A stretch of DNA of 64,000 nt from Splendidivirga corallicola (GCA_030442035.1 JAUJEA010000001.1:651559-715558), one strand, 5' to 3'; positions 8,830 through 18,637 are shown, counted from the first letter of the stretch. Notes: generated by a model not told the origin, from the letters alone. Program-made: numbers and translations.

Positions 8830-9190
8830 TAGAGGAACCTCTTAAAACGATTTTTAGGTATTATCCGAAAAAAGGAGTCAGTAACTAGTAAAAAACACTA
8901 TTTCGGTTTGTGGATAAGAACTTAAACAAGTCGGAACAGCACATTGTTTGATAAGTTTTCTATTTGTTATTTCTTACTTTATAACCGATGCGTACTTGGT
9001 ACAATCTTCCCTAACCAACAGATTATCAATCAGTGAAATACTGCACAAAAATCTATTAGCTCCGGTCTTATACAGGCAATAAATCCAACCATCTACAAGC
9101 AACTCCTTACAACTGATATTACCTGTTTCTTGACAATTTCATTATACAATTAAGTAATTCTCCTAATTCACTTTTTACGATTATACTCTA

Positions 9191-9222
9191 TTGAAATTGC
9201 CCTATTTCAACAAATAGATTTG
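9191..9222 (+). promoter_or_regulatory. Bacteroidota-type promoter of the rightward polysaccharide operon
   Basis: TAGATTTG at 9215-9222 matches TAnnTTTG, and TTG at 9191-9193 lies 21 bases upstream. The next coding start is ATG at 9287, giving a leader of roughly 55-60 bases. The rest of the 550-base divergent region (8730-9286) is AT-rich with no further recognisable element. Confidence 0.5.
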
Positions 9223-9286
9223 TAAGGTAAACTTTATAAATCACGACTTAATGAAACACATTTATTTAAACCTCTAGCCGGCCGCC

Positions 9287-10582
9287 ATGATGAGACAGAA
9301 TACACCTAAAGTATTGATGCTTGGCTGGGAGTTTCCTCCAATATTAAACGGAGGTCTTGGCATTGCTTGCTACGGCTTATGTAACCAATTAAAGAACATG
9401 ACCGACCTCACTATGGTTATTCCAAAAGTGGATGCTCAGTATGCCCTCCGGAATATGAATTTGATCGGATTGAATTCATTCGATTTCGTGAAATACTTCT
9501 CTGAAAATGCCGAAGCCTTCTTCGGAGGTGATTATCATAGGATCCATCAGGTAGAAACCAACATATTGCCTTATCAAGATATATCTACAACTCTGCGGGA
9601 TATAAACCAATCGACAAGTTATACAACGCATACAACAGATGAAGAAAGAAGGAATATCAACTTTGATCTTTATGGTGGCGATATGGTTAATAATGTATTC
9701 AATTATGCCCACCTGGTTAATCAAATTGCTACGAAAAATGAATTTGATGTAGTGCACGCACATGACTGGATGACTTTTCCGGCTGCTCTAAAAATCAAAC
9801 AAACATTAGGTAAACCTTTAGTTCTACATGTGCATTCGCTGGAAACAGATCGCTGCGGAACAAATAGCAAAGGAATTCCCTATCAGATCGAAAAAGATGC
9901 CATGACCAGGGCTGATGCGGTAGTTGCAGTAAGTAATTGGACAAAACGCAGTATCGTGAGACATTATGGTATTGATCCGGATAAAATACATACCATCCAT
10001 AATGGCATTGAGCAGATAAGCTTAACGGAGCAAAAAGAAAAGAAACCATACAAAGTCGTTTCCTTCCTGGGAAGGATCACATATCAGAAAGGTCCGGAAA
10101 TATTCCTGGAAATTGCAAAACGTGTGTTAAGAGCAGTACCAGATGTCCATTTTGTCATGGCCGGGGCTGGGGACAGATTAATTTCTTCCATTGAAAAAGC
10201 AGCTGATATTAACATCAGTAACCGAATTCATTTTACGGGATTTTTGAACAAGGAAAAGGTGCATGAATTGCTGTCGATGACAGATGTATATGTGATGCCA
10301 TCGGTTTCCGAACCATTTGGTTTGTCTGCACTGGAGGCAGCTCAATATCAAATTCCTTGTGTTATTTCCAAGCAATCAGGGGTGAGTGAAGTCCTTCAAC
10401 ATGCCTTGAAAGCAGATTTCTGGGATGTGAACAAAACTTCAGAATATATCATCGCACTACTGAGCTATGAGGAGCTTAAAAAGGCGATTGTAGATAATAC
10501 GGAAAAAGATCTTTACAAAGTTAGTTGGACCGATTCTGCACAAAAAGTAAAAGAGTTATATAAGAAAATCACCTACAACTAA
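9287..10582 (+). CDS. GT-B glycosyltransferase, glycogen-synthase/GT4-like
   Basis: The 431-residue protein has the two Rossmann halves of GT-B enzymes. The N-terminal half has LGWEFPPILNGGLGIA, the donor-site glycine loop seen in starch/glycogen synthases, and HAHDWMTFPAAL. The C-terminal half has SFLGRITYQKGPEIFLE and the EPFGLSALE element (EX7E). It is followed after 11 bases by a GH57 enzyme. This GT/GH57 pairing is known from alpha-glucan metabolism, so the product may be an alpha-glucan. However, the position at the head of the rightward exopolysaccharide operon also allows a role in building the exported polymer. ADP-glucose or UDP-glucose use cannot be told from the sequence. Confidence 0.8.
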   Translation: MMRQNTPKVLMLGWEFPPILNGGLGIACYGLCNQLKNMTDLTMVIPKVDAQYALRNMNLIGLNSFDFVKYFSENAEAFFGGDYHRIHQVETNILPYQDISTTLRDINQSTSYTTHTTDEERRNINFDLYGGDMVNNVFNYAHLVNQIATKNEFDVVHAHDWMTFPAALKIKQTLGKPLVLHVHSLETDRCGTNSKGIPYQIEKDAMTRADAVVAVSNWTKRSIVRHYGIDPDKIHTIHNGIEQISLTEQKEKKPYKVVSFLGRITYQKGPEIFLEIAKRVLRAVPDVHFVMAGAGDRLISSIEKAADINISNRIHFTGFLNKEKVHELLSMTDVYVMPSVSEPFGLSALEAAQYQIPCVISKQSGVSEVLQHALKADFWDVNKTSEYIIALLSYEELKKAIVDNTEKDLYKVSWTDSAQKVKELYKKITYN

Positions 10583-10593
10583 AACCTATAACT

Positions 10594-11820
10594 ATGGCTT
10601 CAGTGTGTTTTTATTTTCAGGTTCATCAACCTTTTAGAATTAAGCCTTATTCATTCTTTGAAATTGGCGAGATAAACAATTATGAGTTTGAACAGCAGAA
10701 CATTGATATTTTAAATGGTGTTTCCGAGAGATGCTATCTACCAACCAATGAACTTTTACTCCATTTGATAGAGAAAAGCAAAGGGGGTTTTAAAATAGCC
10801 TTTTCAATTAGTGGCACAGCGCTGGAACAATTTGAAAAATACAGACCTGATGTATTGGAATCTTTTCAAAAGTTGGCAGCTACCGGTTGTGTGGAATTCC
10901 TGGCAGAAACATATTATCACTCCTTGAGTTTTAACTTTTCTATCAATCAGTTTAAGCATGAGGTTTCCAAGCATCGATTAAAAATAGAAAGGCTCTTTAA
11001 ACAAGTACCCAGAGTTTTCAGAAATACCGAACTCATCTACAACAACGATGTTGCTAAAGTTGTTGAGGACATGGGTTTTTCAGGCATTCTCTGCGAAGGT
11101 GTGGATTGGTTTCTAAATGGTGCAAGTCCTAATTTTCTCTATAGTCCACCTAACGCTGAGCATATAAAGTGTTTTTTAAAAAATCATAAACTTTCAGACG
11201 ATATTGCTTTTAGGTTTTCAAACGAAGCCTGGAACCAATTTCCTTTGACTGCTCCAAAATTTTCGAACTGGCTGGGAGATTTACAAAATCATAGTGATAT
11301 CATTAATCTGTTCATGGACTATGAAACTTTCGGTGAACATCAACATGCCGAATCAGGCATTTTCAATTTCCTATCGTGTTTACCGGAAGAAATTCTAAAA
11401 CACGAGTGGCTGGATACGAAAACACCCTCGGAGATCCTGACCCATTTTGAGTCCAAGGGAATCTATGATGTTGAATCATTCACTTCCTGGGCCGACCTGG
11501 AAAGAGATCTTTCAGCATGGATGGGTAATAATCTTCAAAGAGATGCGCTTAACAGGCTTTATGAATTGGGAAAAAGCATAAGTCTAATTAAGAACAAAGC
11601 ATTATACGATACCTGGTGCAAATTACAGACCTCGGATCATTTCTATTATATGTGCACAAAAAGCCTTGCTGATGGGGATGTGCATCAATATTTCAGTTCT
11701 TTCGATTCACCTTATGATGCTTACATCTATTACATGAATCTATTAAAAGATCTGGAGCTAACCATTAATTATGAAAAAGAAATTCAAAAGGTAGAAAAAT
11801 CTACAAGTAAAATAGTCTAA
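10594..11820 (+). CDS. Glycoside hydrolase family 57 protein (alpha-amylase/glucanotransferase type)
   Basis: The 408 residues carry the GH57 signature regions in order: HQP at residues 11-13 (FQVHQPFR), a Gly-x-Val-Glu region with AETYYHSL (98-110), FRNTELIYN with the likely nucleophile E146, and FMDYETFGEHQ with the likely acid/base D242. The family cleaves or transfers alpha-1,4-glucan chains, or makes branches, by a retaining mechanism. No signal peptide is present, so it acts in the cytoplasm. It forms a tight unit with the preceding glycosyltransferase. Whether it is an amylase, a glucanotransferase or a branching enzyme cannot be decided; branching enzymes of GH57 are usually longer (above 500 residues). 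Confidence 0.82.
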   Translation: MASVCFYFQVHQPFRIKPYSFFEIGEINNYEFEQQNIDILNGVSERCYLPTNELLLHLIEKSKGGFKIAFSISGTALEQFEKYRPDVLESFQKLAATGCVEFLAETYYHSLSFNFSINQFKHEVSKHRLKIERLFKQVPRVFRNTELIYNNDVAKVVEDMGFSGILCEGVDWFLNGASPNFLYSPPNAEHIKCFLKNHKLSDDIAFRFSNEAWNQFPLTAPKFSNWLGDLQNHSDIINLFMDYETFGEHQHAESGIFNFLSCLPEEILKHEWLDTKTPSEILTHFESKGIYDVESFTSWADLERDLSAWMGNNLQRDALNRLYELGKSISLIKNKALYDTWCKLQTSDHFYYMCTKSLADGDVHQYFSSFDSPYDAYIYYMNLLKDLELTINYEKEIQKVEKSTSKIV

Positions 11821-11836
11821 TTATAAAAAAGATATT

Positions 11837-13198
11837 ATGAAGATCGTAGTAGTTGGGACAGGGTATGTTGGTTTGGTTACCGGAACATGCTTTGCTGAGG
11901 TAGGCATAGATACAACCTGTATTGATATTGATCAAAAAAAGATCGATAAGCTGAGAGTGGGCGAAATACCCATTTTTGAGCCGGGACTGGAAGAAATGGT
12001 GAAACGCAATACTCAAAAAAAACGATTGCATTTTGAAACGGATATAGCCAAAGTCTTGGATGATGCGGAAGTAGTCTTCATTGCGGTAGGCACACCGCCG
12101 GATGAAGATGGGAGTGCCGATCTCAAACATGTGCTCAATGTAGCCAAAGACATTGGTAACCACATGAGTTCCTATACTGTTGTGGTGACCAAAAGCACTG
12201 TACCGGTTGGTACAGCTAAAAAAGTTAATGAGGCAATTCAAAAACAACTTGAAATACGGGGGGAGGACATCTCATTTGATGTTGCCTCCAACCCCGAATT
12301 CCTTAAAGAAGGTGCCGCAATAGAAGATTTTATGAAGCCTGACAGAATTGTGGTAGGTGTAGAATCCGATGAGGCAAAACACACCATGAAGCAACTTTAT
12401 AAACCGTTTATGCTGAACGGACATCCTATAATTTTCATGGATGTACCTTCTGCTGAAATGACAAAATATGCAGCCAACGCCATGTTGGCTACCAAAATCA
12501 GCTTCATGAATGATATAGCCAACCTATGTGAAATATTAGGCGCTAATGTTAACCTGGTAAGAAAGGGCATCGGTAGTGATCCAAGGATTGGCAGTCGATT
12601 CATATACCCGGGCATCGGCTATGGTGGTTCATGCTTCCCTAAGGATGTAAAGGCGCTTATAAAAACAGCAGAAGAGAATGACTATAAAATGAGAGTGTTA
12701 GAAGCGGTTGAAAGCGTAAATGAACATCAGAAAACGATTCTTTACCAAAAAGTAGAAAACCATTTCGGAAGGGAAAACCTTAAGGGTAAAAAAATTGCTA
12801 TATGGGGGCTTTCATTTAAGCCTCAAACAAATGATATGAGAGAAGCCCCCTCAGTGGTACTGATCAAGCGATTACTGGAAGCCGGCTGTAAAATTGCCGC
12901 CTATGATCCGGTAGCCAAAGAGGAGGCCAGGGAAATGCTGGGCGATAGCATCGAATACAAATCAGATCAATATGAAGTATTGATCAATGCCGATTGCCTG
13001 TTAATTGTGACCGAATGGTCTGAGTTCAGATTTCCGAATTATCGGGTTATGGAAAAGCTCATGGCACAAAAACTAATCTTTGATGGCAGGAATATTCTGG
13101 ATATTGAAAAGTTGAAAAGTTTGTCATTTAACTATCACTGTATTGGGCTGAATGCTCATAAATTAAACGGTAGTCTGGAACTTGTAGAAGTGATGTAA
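11837..13198 (+). CDS. ugd: UDP-glucose 6-dehydrogenase
   Basis: The enzyme oxidises UDP-glucose to UDP-glucuronate with two NAD. The 453 residues show the N-terminal nucleotide-binding GTGYVG (7-12), NPEFLKEG with E156, the lysine of MTKYAANA (K210), and the catalytic cysteine C266 in GYGGSCFPKD. The C-terminal UDP-binding domain contains WGLSFKPQTNDMREAPS. Length and motifs are those of a standard single-chain bacterial UGD. It starts 16 bases after the GH57 gene, and it feeds the UDP-glucuronate decarboxylase two genes later, giving UDP-glucuronate and UDP-xylose for the polymer. Confidence 0.96.
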   Translation: MKIVVVGTGYVGLVTGTCFAEVGIDTTCIDIDQKKIDKLRVGEIPIFEPGLEEMVKRNTQKKRLHFETDIAKVLDDAEVVFIAVGTPPDEDGSADLKHVLNVAKDIGNHMSSYTVVVTKSTVPVGTAKKVNEAIQKQLEIRGEDISFDVASNPEFLKEGAAIEDFMKPDRIVVGVESDEAKHTMKQLYKPFMLNGHPIIFMDVPSAEMTKYAANAMLATKISFMNDIANLCEILGANVNLVRKGIGSDPRIGSRFIYPGIGYGGSCFPKDVKALIKTAEENDYKMRVLEAVESVNEHQKTILYQKVENHFGRENLKGKKIAIWGLSFKPQTNDMREAPSVVLIKRLLEAGCKIAAYDPVAKEEAREMLGDSIEYKSDQYEVLINADCLLIVTEWSEFRFPNYRVMEKLMAQKLIFDGRNILDIEKLKSLSFNYHCIGLNAHKLNGSLELVEVM

Positions 13199-13224
13199 TC
13201 ATAGATAGCAGCGAAGAAGAGATT

Positions 13225-13950
13225 ATGGGGAGGGCAGATTTACATATTCATACAGTTTACAGTGATGGTATGATGAATCCGGAAATGGTGATCAATCATG
13301 TCATTGCTCAAAATCAGCTTGATGTTATTGCGATCACAGACCATGATACGATCTTAGGAGGTCTGGCGGCTGTGGATTACCTTGAGTCACATCCGGAACT
13401 AGCAGCACATATTGATGTGATTGTTGGATCAGAAATTTCATCAAGAGATGGTCATATTTTAGGTTTGTTTTTACAAAGAGATGTTCCTCCCCATTTAACA
13501 GCAAAGGAAACTGTAGATCTTATCCATGATCAAGGCGGTATTGCAATTGCAGCTCATCCTTACACTTTTTTCTATAGAATATCTAAACGGCTGGCCGGAC
13601 TAAAAGGTGTTGGTAACGAAATTAAAGCCGTTGATTTTGATGCAGTAGAAACTAAAAACTCTAACCCCACTGAGTTCATCTCGAATTACTATACGCAATG
13701 GATCAATCGCATCAATCAAAAGCTACCGGAAACAGGTAGCAGCGACGGTCATTTTCTCAGTGCCATTGGAAAAACTTATACCGAGTTCGAAGGATCAACA
13801 GTCGATGAACTCAAAACCTCGATTGAACAGGGAAAGGTAAAATCTCAAGGTAATATCTGGCATTTTCAAGACCTGATAGGTTACATAAGAGATAAAAGGC
13901 GATTGAATAGATTCCTTGAAGAACATAATATATTACTGCATTTAATGTAA
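13225..13950 (+). CDS. PHP-domain metal-dependent phosphoesterase
   Basis: The 241-residue protein begins with the PHP motif HIHTVYSDG, then AITDHDTI, GSEIS, AHP at about residue 112, and a final GSSDGH. These are the four metal-binding motifs of PHP phosphoesterases, all present. There is no DNA polymerase or other fused domain. The gene lies between ugd and the UDP-glucuronate decarboxylase. Substrate is unknown; a phosphatase acting on nucleotides, sugar phosphates or phosphotyrosine proteins linked to polysaccharide synthesis would fit, by analogy with the PHP-type tyrosine phosphatases of capsule loci. That link is inference. Confidence 0.85.
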   Translation: MGRADLHIHTVYSDGMMNPEMVINHVIAQNQLDVIAITDHDTILGGLAAVDYLESHPELAAHIDVIVGSEISSRDGHILGLFLQRDVPPHLTAKETVDLIHDQGGIAIAAHPYTFFYRISKRLAGLKGVGNEIKAVDFDAVETKNSNPTEFISNYYTQWINRINQKLPETGSSDGHFLSAIGKTYTEFEGSTVDELKTSIEQGKVKSQGNIWHFQDLIGYIRDKRRLNRFLEEHNILLHLM

Positions 13951-13989
13951 AACAATGTGCTTAACACATAGACATTTAATCATAAACAA

Positions 13990-14955
13990 ATGAAAAAGCG
14001 TGTATTGATTACCGGAGGAGCGGGATTTCTGGGATCCCACCTGTGTGAAAAACTATTGAATAGAGGAAATGAGGTAATATGCCTCGATAACTATTTTACA
14101 GGGAGTAAAGAAAATATTTTACACCTATTGGAAAATCCACACTTCGAGTTGATCAGGCACGATGTAACCATGCCGTTTTTTATTGAAGTGGATGAAATTT
14201 ACAACCTGGCGTGCCCGGCTTCTCCTATTCATTATCAATATAACCCTATTAAAACTATTAAAACTTCGGTGATGGGAGCCATTAATATGTTAGGGCTGGC
14301 CAAACGTATTAAGGCAAAAATATTACAGGCCTCCACAAGTGAAGTTTATGGCGATCCGGAGATACATCCTCAACCCGAAGACTATTGGGGAAATGTGAAC
14401 CCACTTGGACCACGGGCCTGTTACGATGAAGGTAAAAGGTGTGCTGAAACCCTGTTCATGAACTATCATCAACAAAACGATGTACAGATCAAGATCATGC
14501 GCATATTTAATACGTATGGACCTCGAATGGATATGAACGATGGACGGGTGGTTTCTAATTTTATTGTTCAGGCACTTAAAGGGGAAGACATAACCATCTA
14601 TGGTGAAGGGAAACAGACACGTAGTTTCTGTTATGTCGACGACAACATTAAAGGGATGATTAAATTAATGGAATCAGGTGATGAGATCACTGGCCCTGTC
14701 AACATTGGCAATCCTCATGAATTTACCATAAGAGAGCTGGCTGAAAAGGTCATCGAACTAACAGGATCCAGCTCAAGCCTTGTAGAACGGCCACTACCGC
14801 AAGATGATCCGATGCAGCGACAGCCTGTTATCAAAAGAGCGGTCAACGAGCTGGACTGGCAACCTGAAGTTGGGCTTGAGGAAGGCTTGCAAAAAACAAT
14901 AGGTTATTTCAGAAAACTATTAAACAGCGAAAGCCTTGAAAGGGCAACACATTAA
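13990..14955 (+). CDS. UDP-glucuronate decarboxylase (UDP-xylose synthase)
   Basis: This extended short-chain dehydrogenase converts UDP-glucuronate to UDP-xylose. Visible features in its 321 residues are the NAD-binding GGAGFLGSH (9-17), the STSEVYGDP block with S117, and the YxxxK pair Y145/K149 in ACYDEGKR. The stretches [10 protein letters not shown] and [10 protein letters not shown] are highly characteristic of UXS enzymes. It lacks an N-terminal membrane anchor, so it is the soluble bacterial form. With ugd upstream it forms a two-step path to UDP-xylose, predicting xylose in the exported polymer. Confidence 0.93.
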   Translation: MKKRVLITGGAGFLGSHLCEKLLNRGNEVICLDNYFTGSKENILHLLENPHFELIRHDVTMPFFIEVDEIYNLACPASPIHYQYNPIKTIKTSVMGAINMLGLAKRIKAKILQASTSEVYGDPEIHPQPEDYWGNVNPLGPRACYDEGKRCAETLFMNYHQQNDVQIKIMRIFNTYGPRMDMNDGRVVSNFIVQALKGEDITIYGEGKQTRSFCYVDDNIKGMIKLMESGDEITGPVNIGNPHEFTIRELAEKVIELTGSSSSLVERPLPQDDPMQRQPVIKRAVNELDWQPEVGLEEGLQKTIGYFRKLLNSESLERATH

Positions 14956-14959
14956 TCAC

Positions 14960-15097
14960 ATGAGAAAACATGATACCATTCAATGCAAAACCATCAAATA
15001 CAGCCTTTTTAGATCCAATGAATTTGGCAAAATTGATGATCAGGACATCCAGGTACCGATACAAAAGTGTCAATCCAAAGCAACAAGTGCATGGTGA
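14960..15097 (+). CDS. Possible small protein of 45 residues
   Basis: An ATG five bases after the UXS stop opens a frame of 45 codons ending in TGA at 15095. The translation begins MRKHDTIQCKTIKYSLFRS and ends KCQSKATSAW. It has no recognised domain and no signal peptide. The remaining bases up to rfbA (15098-15183) continue in the same frame as short pieces broken by stops, so this could also be a decayed gene or plain intergenic DNA. It is listed because it is the only open frame in a 228-base gap inside an otherwise compact operon. Confidence 0.25.
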   Translation: MRKHDTIQCKTIKYSLFRSNEFGKIDDQDIQVPIQKCQSKATSAW

Positions 15098-15183
15098 AAA
15101 GACCAATCAGGATGATGTTATCGGTCAATGAAAATGGCAATAGCCAACAGTGGTTTTGGACATTGAGCTTTAATATTTGAATT

Positions 15184-16080
15184 ATGAAAGGCATAGTATT
15201 AGCCGGTGGATCCGGCACTCGATTATATCCTTTGACTCATGCTGTGTCAAAGCAGATTTTACCGGTTTACGATAAACCTATGATCTATTATCCGCTTTCG
15301 GTTCTAATGTTGGCTGGAATCAAAGAGATATTGATCATTTCCACCCCGCATGATTTACCATTATTCAAGAATCTTCTGGGCGACGGAAAAGCACTTGGGA
15401 TCTCAATTCAATACAAAGTGCAGCCTAGTCTGGATGGATTAGCCCAAGCATTTATCCTTGGTGAATCATTTATCGGTAACGATGAAGTTTGTCTGATCCT
15501 GGGAGATAATATTTTTTATGGCTCCAAGTTTAGGCAAATGATCCAGCAGGCCAGCTTGGTGAAAGAGGGAGCTGTGATATTTGGTTACTACGTCAACGAT
15601 CCTGAACGGTATGGTGTGGTCCAATTTGATGATGATGGCAGCGTGCTGGAGATCGAAGAAAAACCTAAATTCCCTAAGTCCAACTATGCCATTACAGGGC
15701 TCTATTTTTATGATAACACAGTCGTAGAAAAAGCGAAACGTCTAAAGCCTTCCAAGCGTGGGGAATTGGAAATCACTGATCTCAACAGACTCTATCTGTA
15801 TGATAACGACTTGTCTGTAGAGCTTATGGGTCGGGGAATCGCCTGGTTGGATACAGGTAAGCATGATGCCTTATTACAAGCTTCAAACTTCATTGCCTCC
15901 ATTGAGCAACGTCAAGGACTGAAAGTAGCATGTCTCGAAGAGATCGCTTTTCGAGAAGGGTTCATTGGCAAAAAACAATTAAAAAATCTAGCCATGCCAT
16001 TAGCCAAAAATCAATATGGACAGTACCTGCTCAAGTTACTGGAGGCAGAAACAAAACAGTTAATTCATGAATATTACTAA
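15184..16080 (+). CDS. rfbA: Glucose-1-phosphate thymidylyltransferase
   Basis: This is the first step of dTDP-L-rhamnose synthesis, joining dTTP and glucose-1-phosphate. The 298-residue protein starts with the nucleotidyltransferase signature [11 protein letters not shown], and has the substrate-site block [16 protein letters not shown] and the catalytic LGDNIFYG. The length is that of the short RmlA/RffH class. It opens the four-gene rfbACDB cluster and overlaps rfbC by 14 bases, so the cluster is translationally coupled. No promoter was recognised in the gap before it, so it is likely transcribed with the upstream genes. Confidence 0.96.
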   Translation: MKGIVLAGGSGTRLYPLTHAVSKQILPVYDKPMIYYPLSVLMLAGIKEILIISTPHDLPLFKNLLGDGKALGISIQYKVQPSLDGLAQAFILGESFIGNDEVCLILGDNIFYGSKFRQMIQQASLVKEGAVIFGYYVNDPERYGVVQFDDDGSVLEIEEKPKFPKSNYAITGLYFYDNTVVEKAKRLKPSKRGELEITDLNRLYLYDNDLSVELMGRGIAWLDTGKHDALLQASNFIASIEQRQGLKVACLEEIAFREGFIGKKQLKNLAMPLAKNQYGQYLLKLLEAETKQLIHEYY

Positions 16081-16630
16081 AACACATATGGAAGGACTCT
16101 TCATTCTCGAACCTCAGGTTTTTGAGGATGACAGAGGATACTTTATGGAGAGCTATAATGCGAAAACACTAAAAGCTTTAGGTGTCGATACTCAGTTTAT
16201 TCAAGACAACCAATCAAAGAGTACTTATGGTGTTATCCGAGGCCTCCATTATCAGAAAGAACCATATGCACAAACTAAATTAGTTAGGGTGTTACAAGGA
16301 GAAATATTTGATGTTACACTGGACCTAAGAAAATCTTCAAAGACCTACGGACAATGGATAGGAGTGAAATTATCGGAGGAAAATAAAAGACAGCTGTTGG
16401 TACCCAAGGGTTTTGCTCATGGTTTTTCGGTCCTCAGTGAACAAGCTACCATTTTATACAAAACAGATAATTATTATTATCCGGACTACGATAGAGGTAT
16501 CGCTTACAATGACCCGGAATTAAATATAGATTGGCAAATCAAACAGGATATTGCCATTGTTTCAGACAAAGACAAAAAACTGCCCCATTTTAAAAATGCA
16601 GATTTGAACTTCAATCCAATAACACTATGA
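16067..16630 (+). CDS. rfbC: dTDP-4-dehydrorhamnose 3,5-epimerase
   Basis: The 187-residue cupin enzyme epimerises C3 and C5 of dTDP-4-keto-6-deoxyglucose. It shows the family blocks [31 protein letters not shown] with the catalytic histidine, [14 protein letters not shown], and [15 protein letters not shown] with the catalytic tyrosine region. Start overlaps rfbA by 14 bases. The stop overlaps the rfbD start in ATGATG. Length is normal. Confidence 0.96.
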   Translation: MNITKTHMEGLFILEPQVFEDDRGYFMESYNAKTLKALGVDTQFIQDNQSKSTYGVIRGLHYQKEPYAQTKLVRVLQGEIFDVTLDLRKSSKTYGQWIGVKLSEENKRQLLVPKGFAHGFSVLSEQATILYKTDNYYYPDYDRGIAYNDPELNIDWQIKQDIAIVSDKDKKLPHFKNADLNFNPITL

Positions 16631-17520
16631 TGAAGATATTGGTTACAGGAGCTATGGGTCAACTGGGTCAGGAGTTTATTGCGCTGACTGGTCAACATAC
16701 AAACCTCAATTTCATCTTTAAAACCAAAGAGGAATTAGATATTACGGTACCTATTGAATTAAGAGGTCAATTTTTACACTATGAGCCAGACATTGTCATC
16801 AACTGTGCAGCATATACAAAAGTTGATGATGCTGAAATCCATAACAACCGTGCCTATCTCATAAACAATCTGGGGCCATCCCATTTAGCAAAACTCTGCA
16901 GAGAGTTCGGATCAACATTGATCCATATCTCAACAGACTATGTCTTCGATGGAAAAACACAAACACCTTACAAAGAAATTGATCCGGCCAAGCCGTTATC
17001 GGTTTATGGAGACTCCAAATTAAAAGGTGAAGAAGCCTGTCTTGAGCATTGCAAAGACACCTATATTTTCAGAACATCATGGTTGTACTCCAATTACGGT
17101 CACAATTTCTTAAAAACCATTCTTAATCTTGGTTCTACTAAAAAAGAACTCAAGGTGGTCGCTGACCAGATGGGTACACCTACCTCAGTCCATGATTTGG
17201 CCAAGGCTATTATAAAATTAATCTCGCTAAAAAGAGATAGTTATCAAGTACCGGCACCAGGTATTTATCATTATTCCAACATGGGTATTGCCAGTTGGTT
17301 CGATTTTGCAAAGGAAATAATAACCTACCTGGACATGAAGTGTAATGTCCAACCAATACCTACTAAGGATTATCCGATGCTGGCCAAAAGGCCTTTTTAC
17401 AGTGTTCTGGACAAGAGCAAAGTTCAAAGAGAGCTTGCGCTGGATATTCCGGACTGGAAAACCAGTCTGAAAGAGACATTAGGATCATTAACAAAAAAAA
17501 CATGGAAAAAAACATATTAG
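16627..17520 (+). CDS. rfbD: dTDP-4-dehydrorhamnose reductase
   Basis: The final step of dTDP-L-rhamnose synthesis is an NAD(P)H-dependent reduction. The 297-residue short-chain reductase has GAMGQLGQEF for cofactor binding, ISTDYVFDG, and the YGDSKLKGE motif containing YxxxK. Two adjacent ATGs (16627 and 16630) are possible starts, both overlapping or touching the rfbC stop. Its 3-prime end overlaps rfbB by 19 bases. The lysine-rich tail (TKKTWKKTY) lies in that overlap. Confidence 0.95.
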   Translation: MMKILVTGAMGQLGQEFIALTGQHTNLNFIFKTKEELDITVPIELRGQFLHYEPDIVINCAAYTKVDDAEIHNNRAYLINNLGPSHLAKLCREFGSTLIHISTDYVFDGKTQTPYKEIDPAKPLSVYGDSKLKGEEACLEHCKDTYIFRTSWLYSNYGHNFLKTILNLGSTKKELKVVADQMGTPTSVHDLAKAIIKLISLKRDSYQVPAPGIYHYSNMGIASWFDFAKEIITYLDMKCNVQPIPTKDYPMLAKRPFYSVLDKSKVQRELALDIPDWKTSLKETLGSLTKKTWKKTY

Positions 17521-18539
17521 TTACCGGTGGAGCAGGTTTCATAGGTTCCAATTTTATCAGTTATTTTCTTAATGAATATGATGATTGCAAAATCATTAAC
17601 CTGGACAAATTGACCTATGCGGGCAGTCTTGAGAATCTTGAGGATGTTTCCGGCCGAGCTAATCATGAATTCATTAAAGGAGATATCTGCGATAGAAAGT
17701 TAATTGAAGAACTTTTCCAGCGATTTGAACCAAGTGCTGTTATTCACTTTGCCGCTGAATCGCATGTTGATAATTCCATTGAAGATCCGGAATGTTTCAT
17801 CAGAACAAATATCAACGGTACTTTCAATTTATTGGATGTAGCTAAGGTTCACTGGATGACTGCTCCTTTTGAATTTAAGAAAGGCTGTGAAAACAACCGT
17901 TTCCTTCATATTTCAACTGATGAGGTATATGGCTCATTGGGACAGACTGGATATTTCACGGAAGAGACTCCATTTGCTCCGAATAGTCCGTATAGCGCAA
18001 GCAAGGCCTCAAGCGATCTTATTGTTAGAAGCTTTTACAAGACTTACGGAATGAATGTAGTCACTACTAATTGTTCGAATAATTATGGTCCGGGGCAACA
18101 CTTTGAAAAATTAATACCTACCATCATCCGAAAGGCATTGGCACGTGAAGAAATTCCTATCTATGGTGATGGAAAAAATATTCGGGATTGGTTATATGTA
18201 ACGGATCATTGCAAAGGAATAGACACAGCTTTTCAGATCGGGGTAGCAGGTGAAACCTATAATATTGGTGGAAATTGTGAGAAATCCAACATTTACATTG
18301 CCACTCTGATCTGTAATATTTTGGACGGCCTTTACCCAATGGAAAGTGGAAAGTCATATCGAAACCTCATCGCTTTTGTAAAAGACAGGCCCGGCCATGA
18401 CAGAAGATATGCAATTGATTCCAGCAAAATCGAAAGAGAACTAGGCTGGCGTGCAGAGCAAAAGTTTGAAAATGCTCTTATAAAAACCGTGAAATGGTAT
18501 GTAGATAAATTCAGAGAACAAACCATTCCAGCGGAATAA
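17502..18539 (+). CDS. rfbB: dTDP-glucose 4,6-dehydratase
   Basis: The enzyme makes dTDP-4-keto-6-deoxyglucose, the second step of the rhamnose path. The 345-residue protein carries GGAGFIGSNF for NAD binding, HFAAESHVDNSI, HISTDEVYGSLG with the catalytic Asp-Glu, and YSASKASSD with YxxxK. RPGHDRRYAID near the C-terminus is a strong family signature. Having rfbB last, after A-C-D, is less common than B-first order, but all four steps are present without gaps. Confidence 0.96.
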   Translation: MEKNILVTGGAGFIGSNFISYFLNEYDDCKIINLDKLTYAGSLENLEDVSGRANHEFIKGDICDRKLIEELFQRFEPSAVIHFAAESHVDNSIEDPECFIRTNINGTFNLLDVAKVHWMTAPFEFKKGCENNRFLHISTDEVYGSLGQTGYFTEETPFAPNSPYSASKASSDLIVRSFYKTYGMNVVTTNCSNNYGPGQHFEKLIPTIIRKALAREEIPIYGDGKNIRDWLYVTDHCKGIDTAFQIGVAGETYNIGGNCEKSNIYIATLICNILDGLYPMESGKSYRNLIAFVKDRPGHDRRYAIDSSKIERELGWRAEQKFENALIKTVKWYVDKFREQTIPAE

Positions 18540-18637
18540 AACATCAATCCAACATTATTTTTTCATAATGATGGAAAGGGTAAGTTAAAACCCTCAATGA
18601 TGAAAACACATACTTTATAATTCAAATGTGAAATAAA

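Noticed and set aside
18540-18637. Terminator after rfbB
   Set aside because: Only weak stems (CATTAT/ATAATG and GGGT/ACCC) are present with no T-run, so transcription probably continues into the LamG gene.
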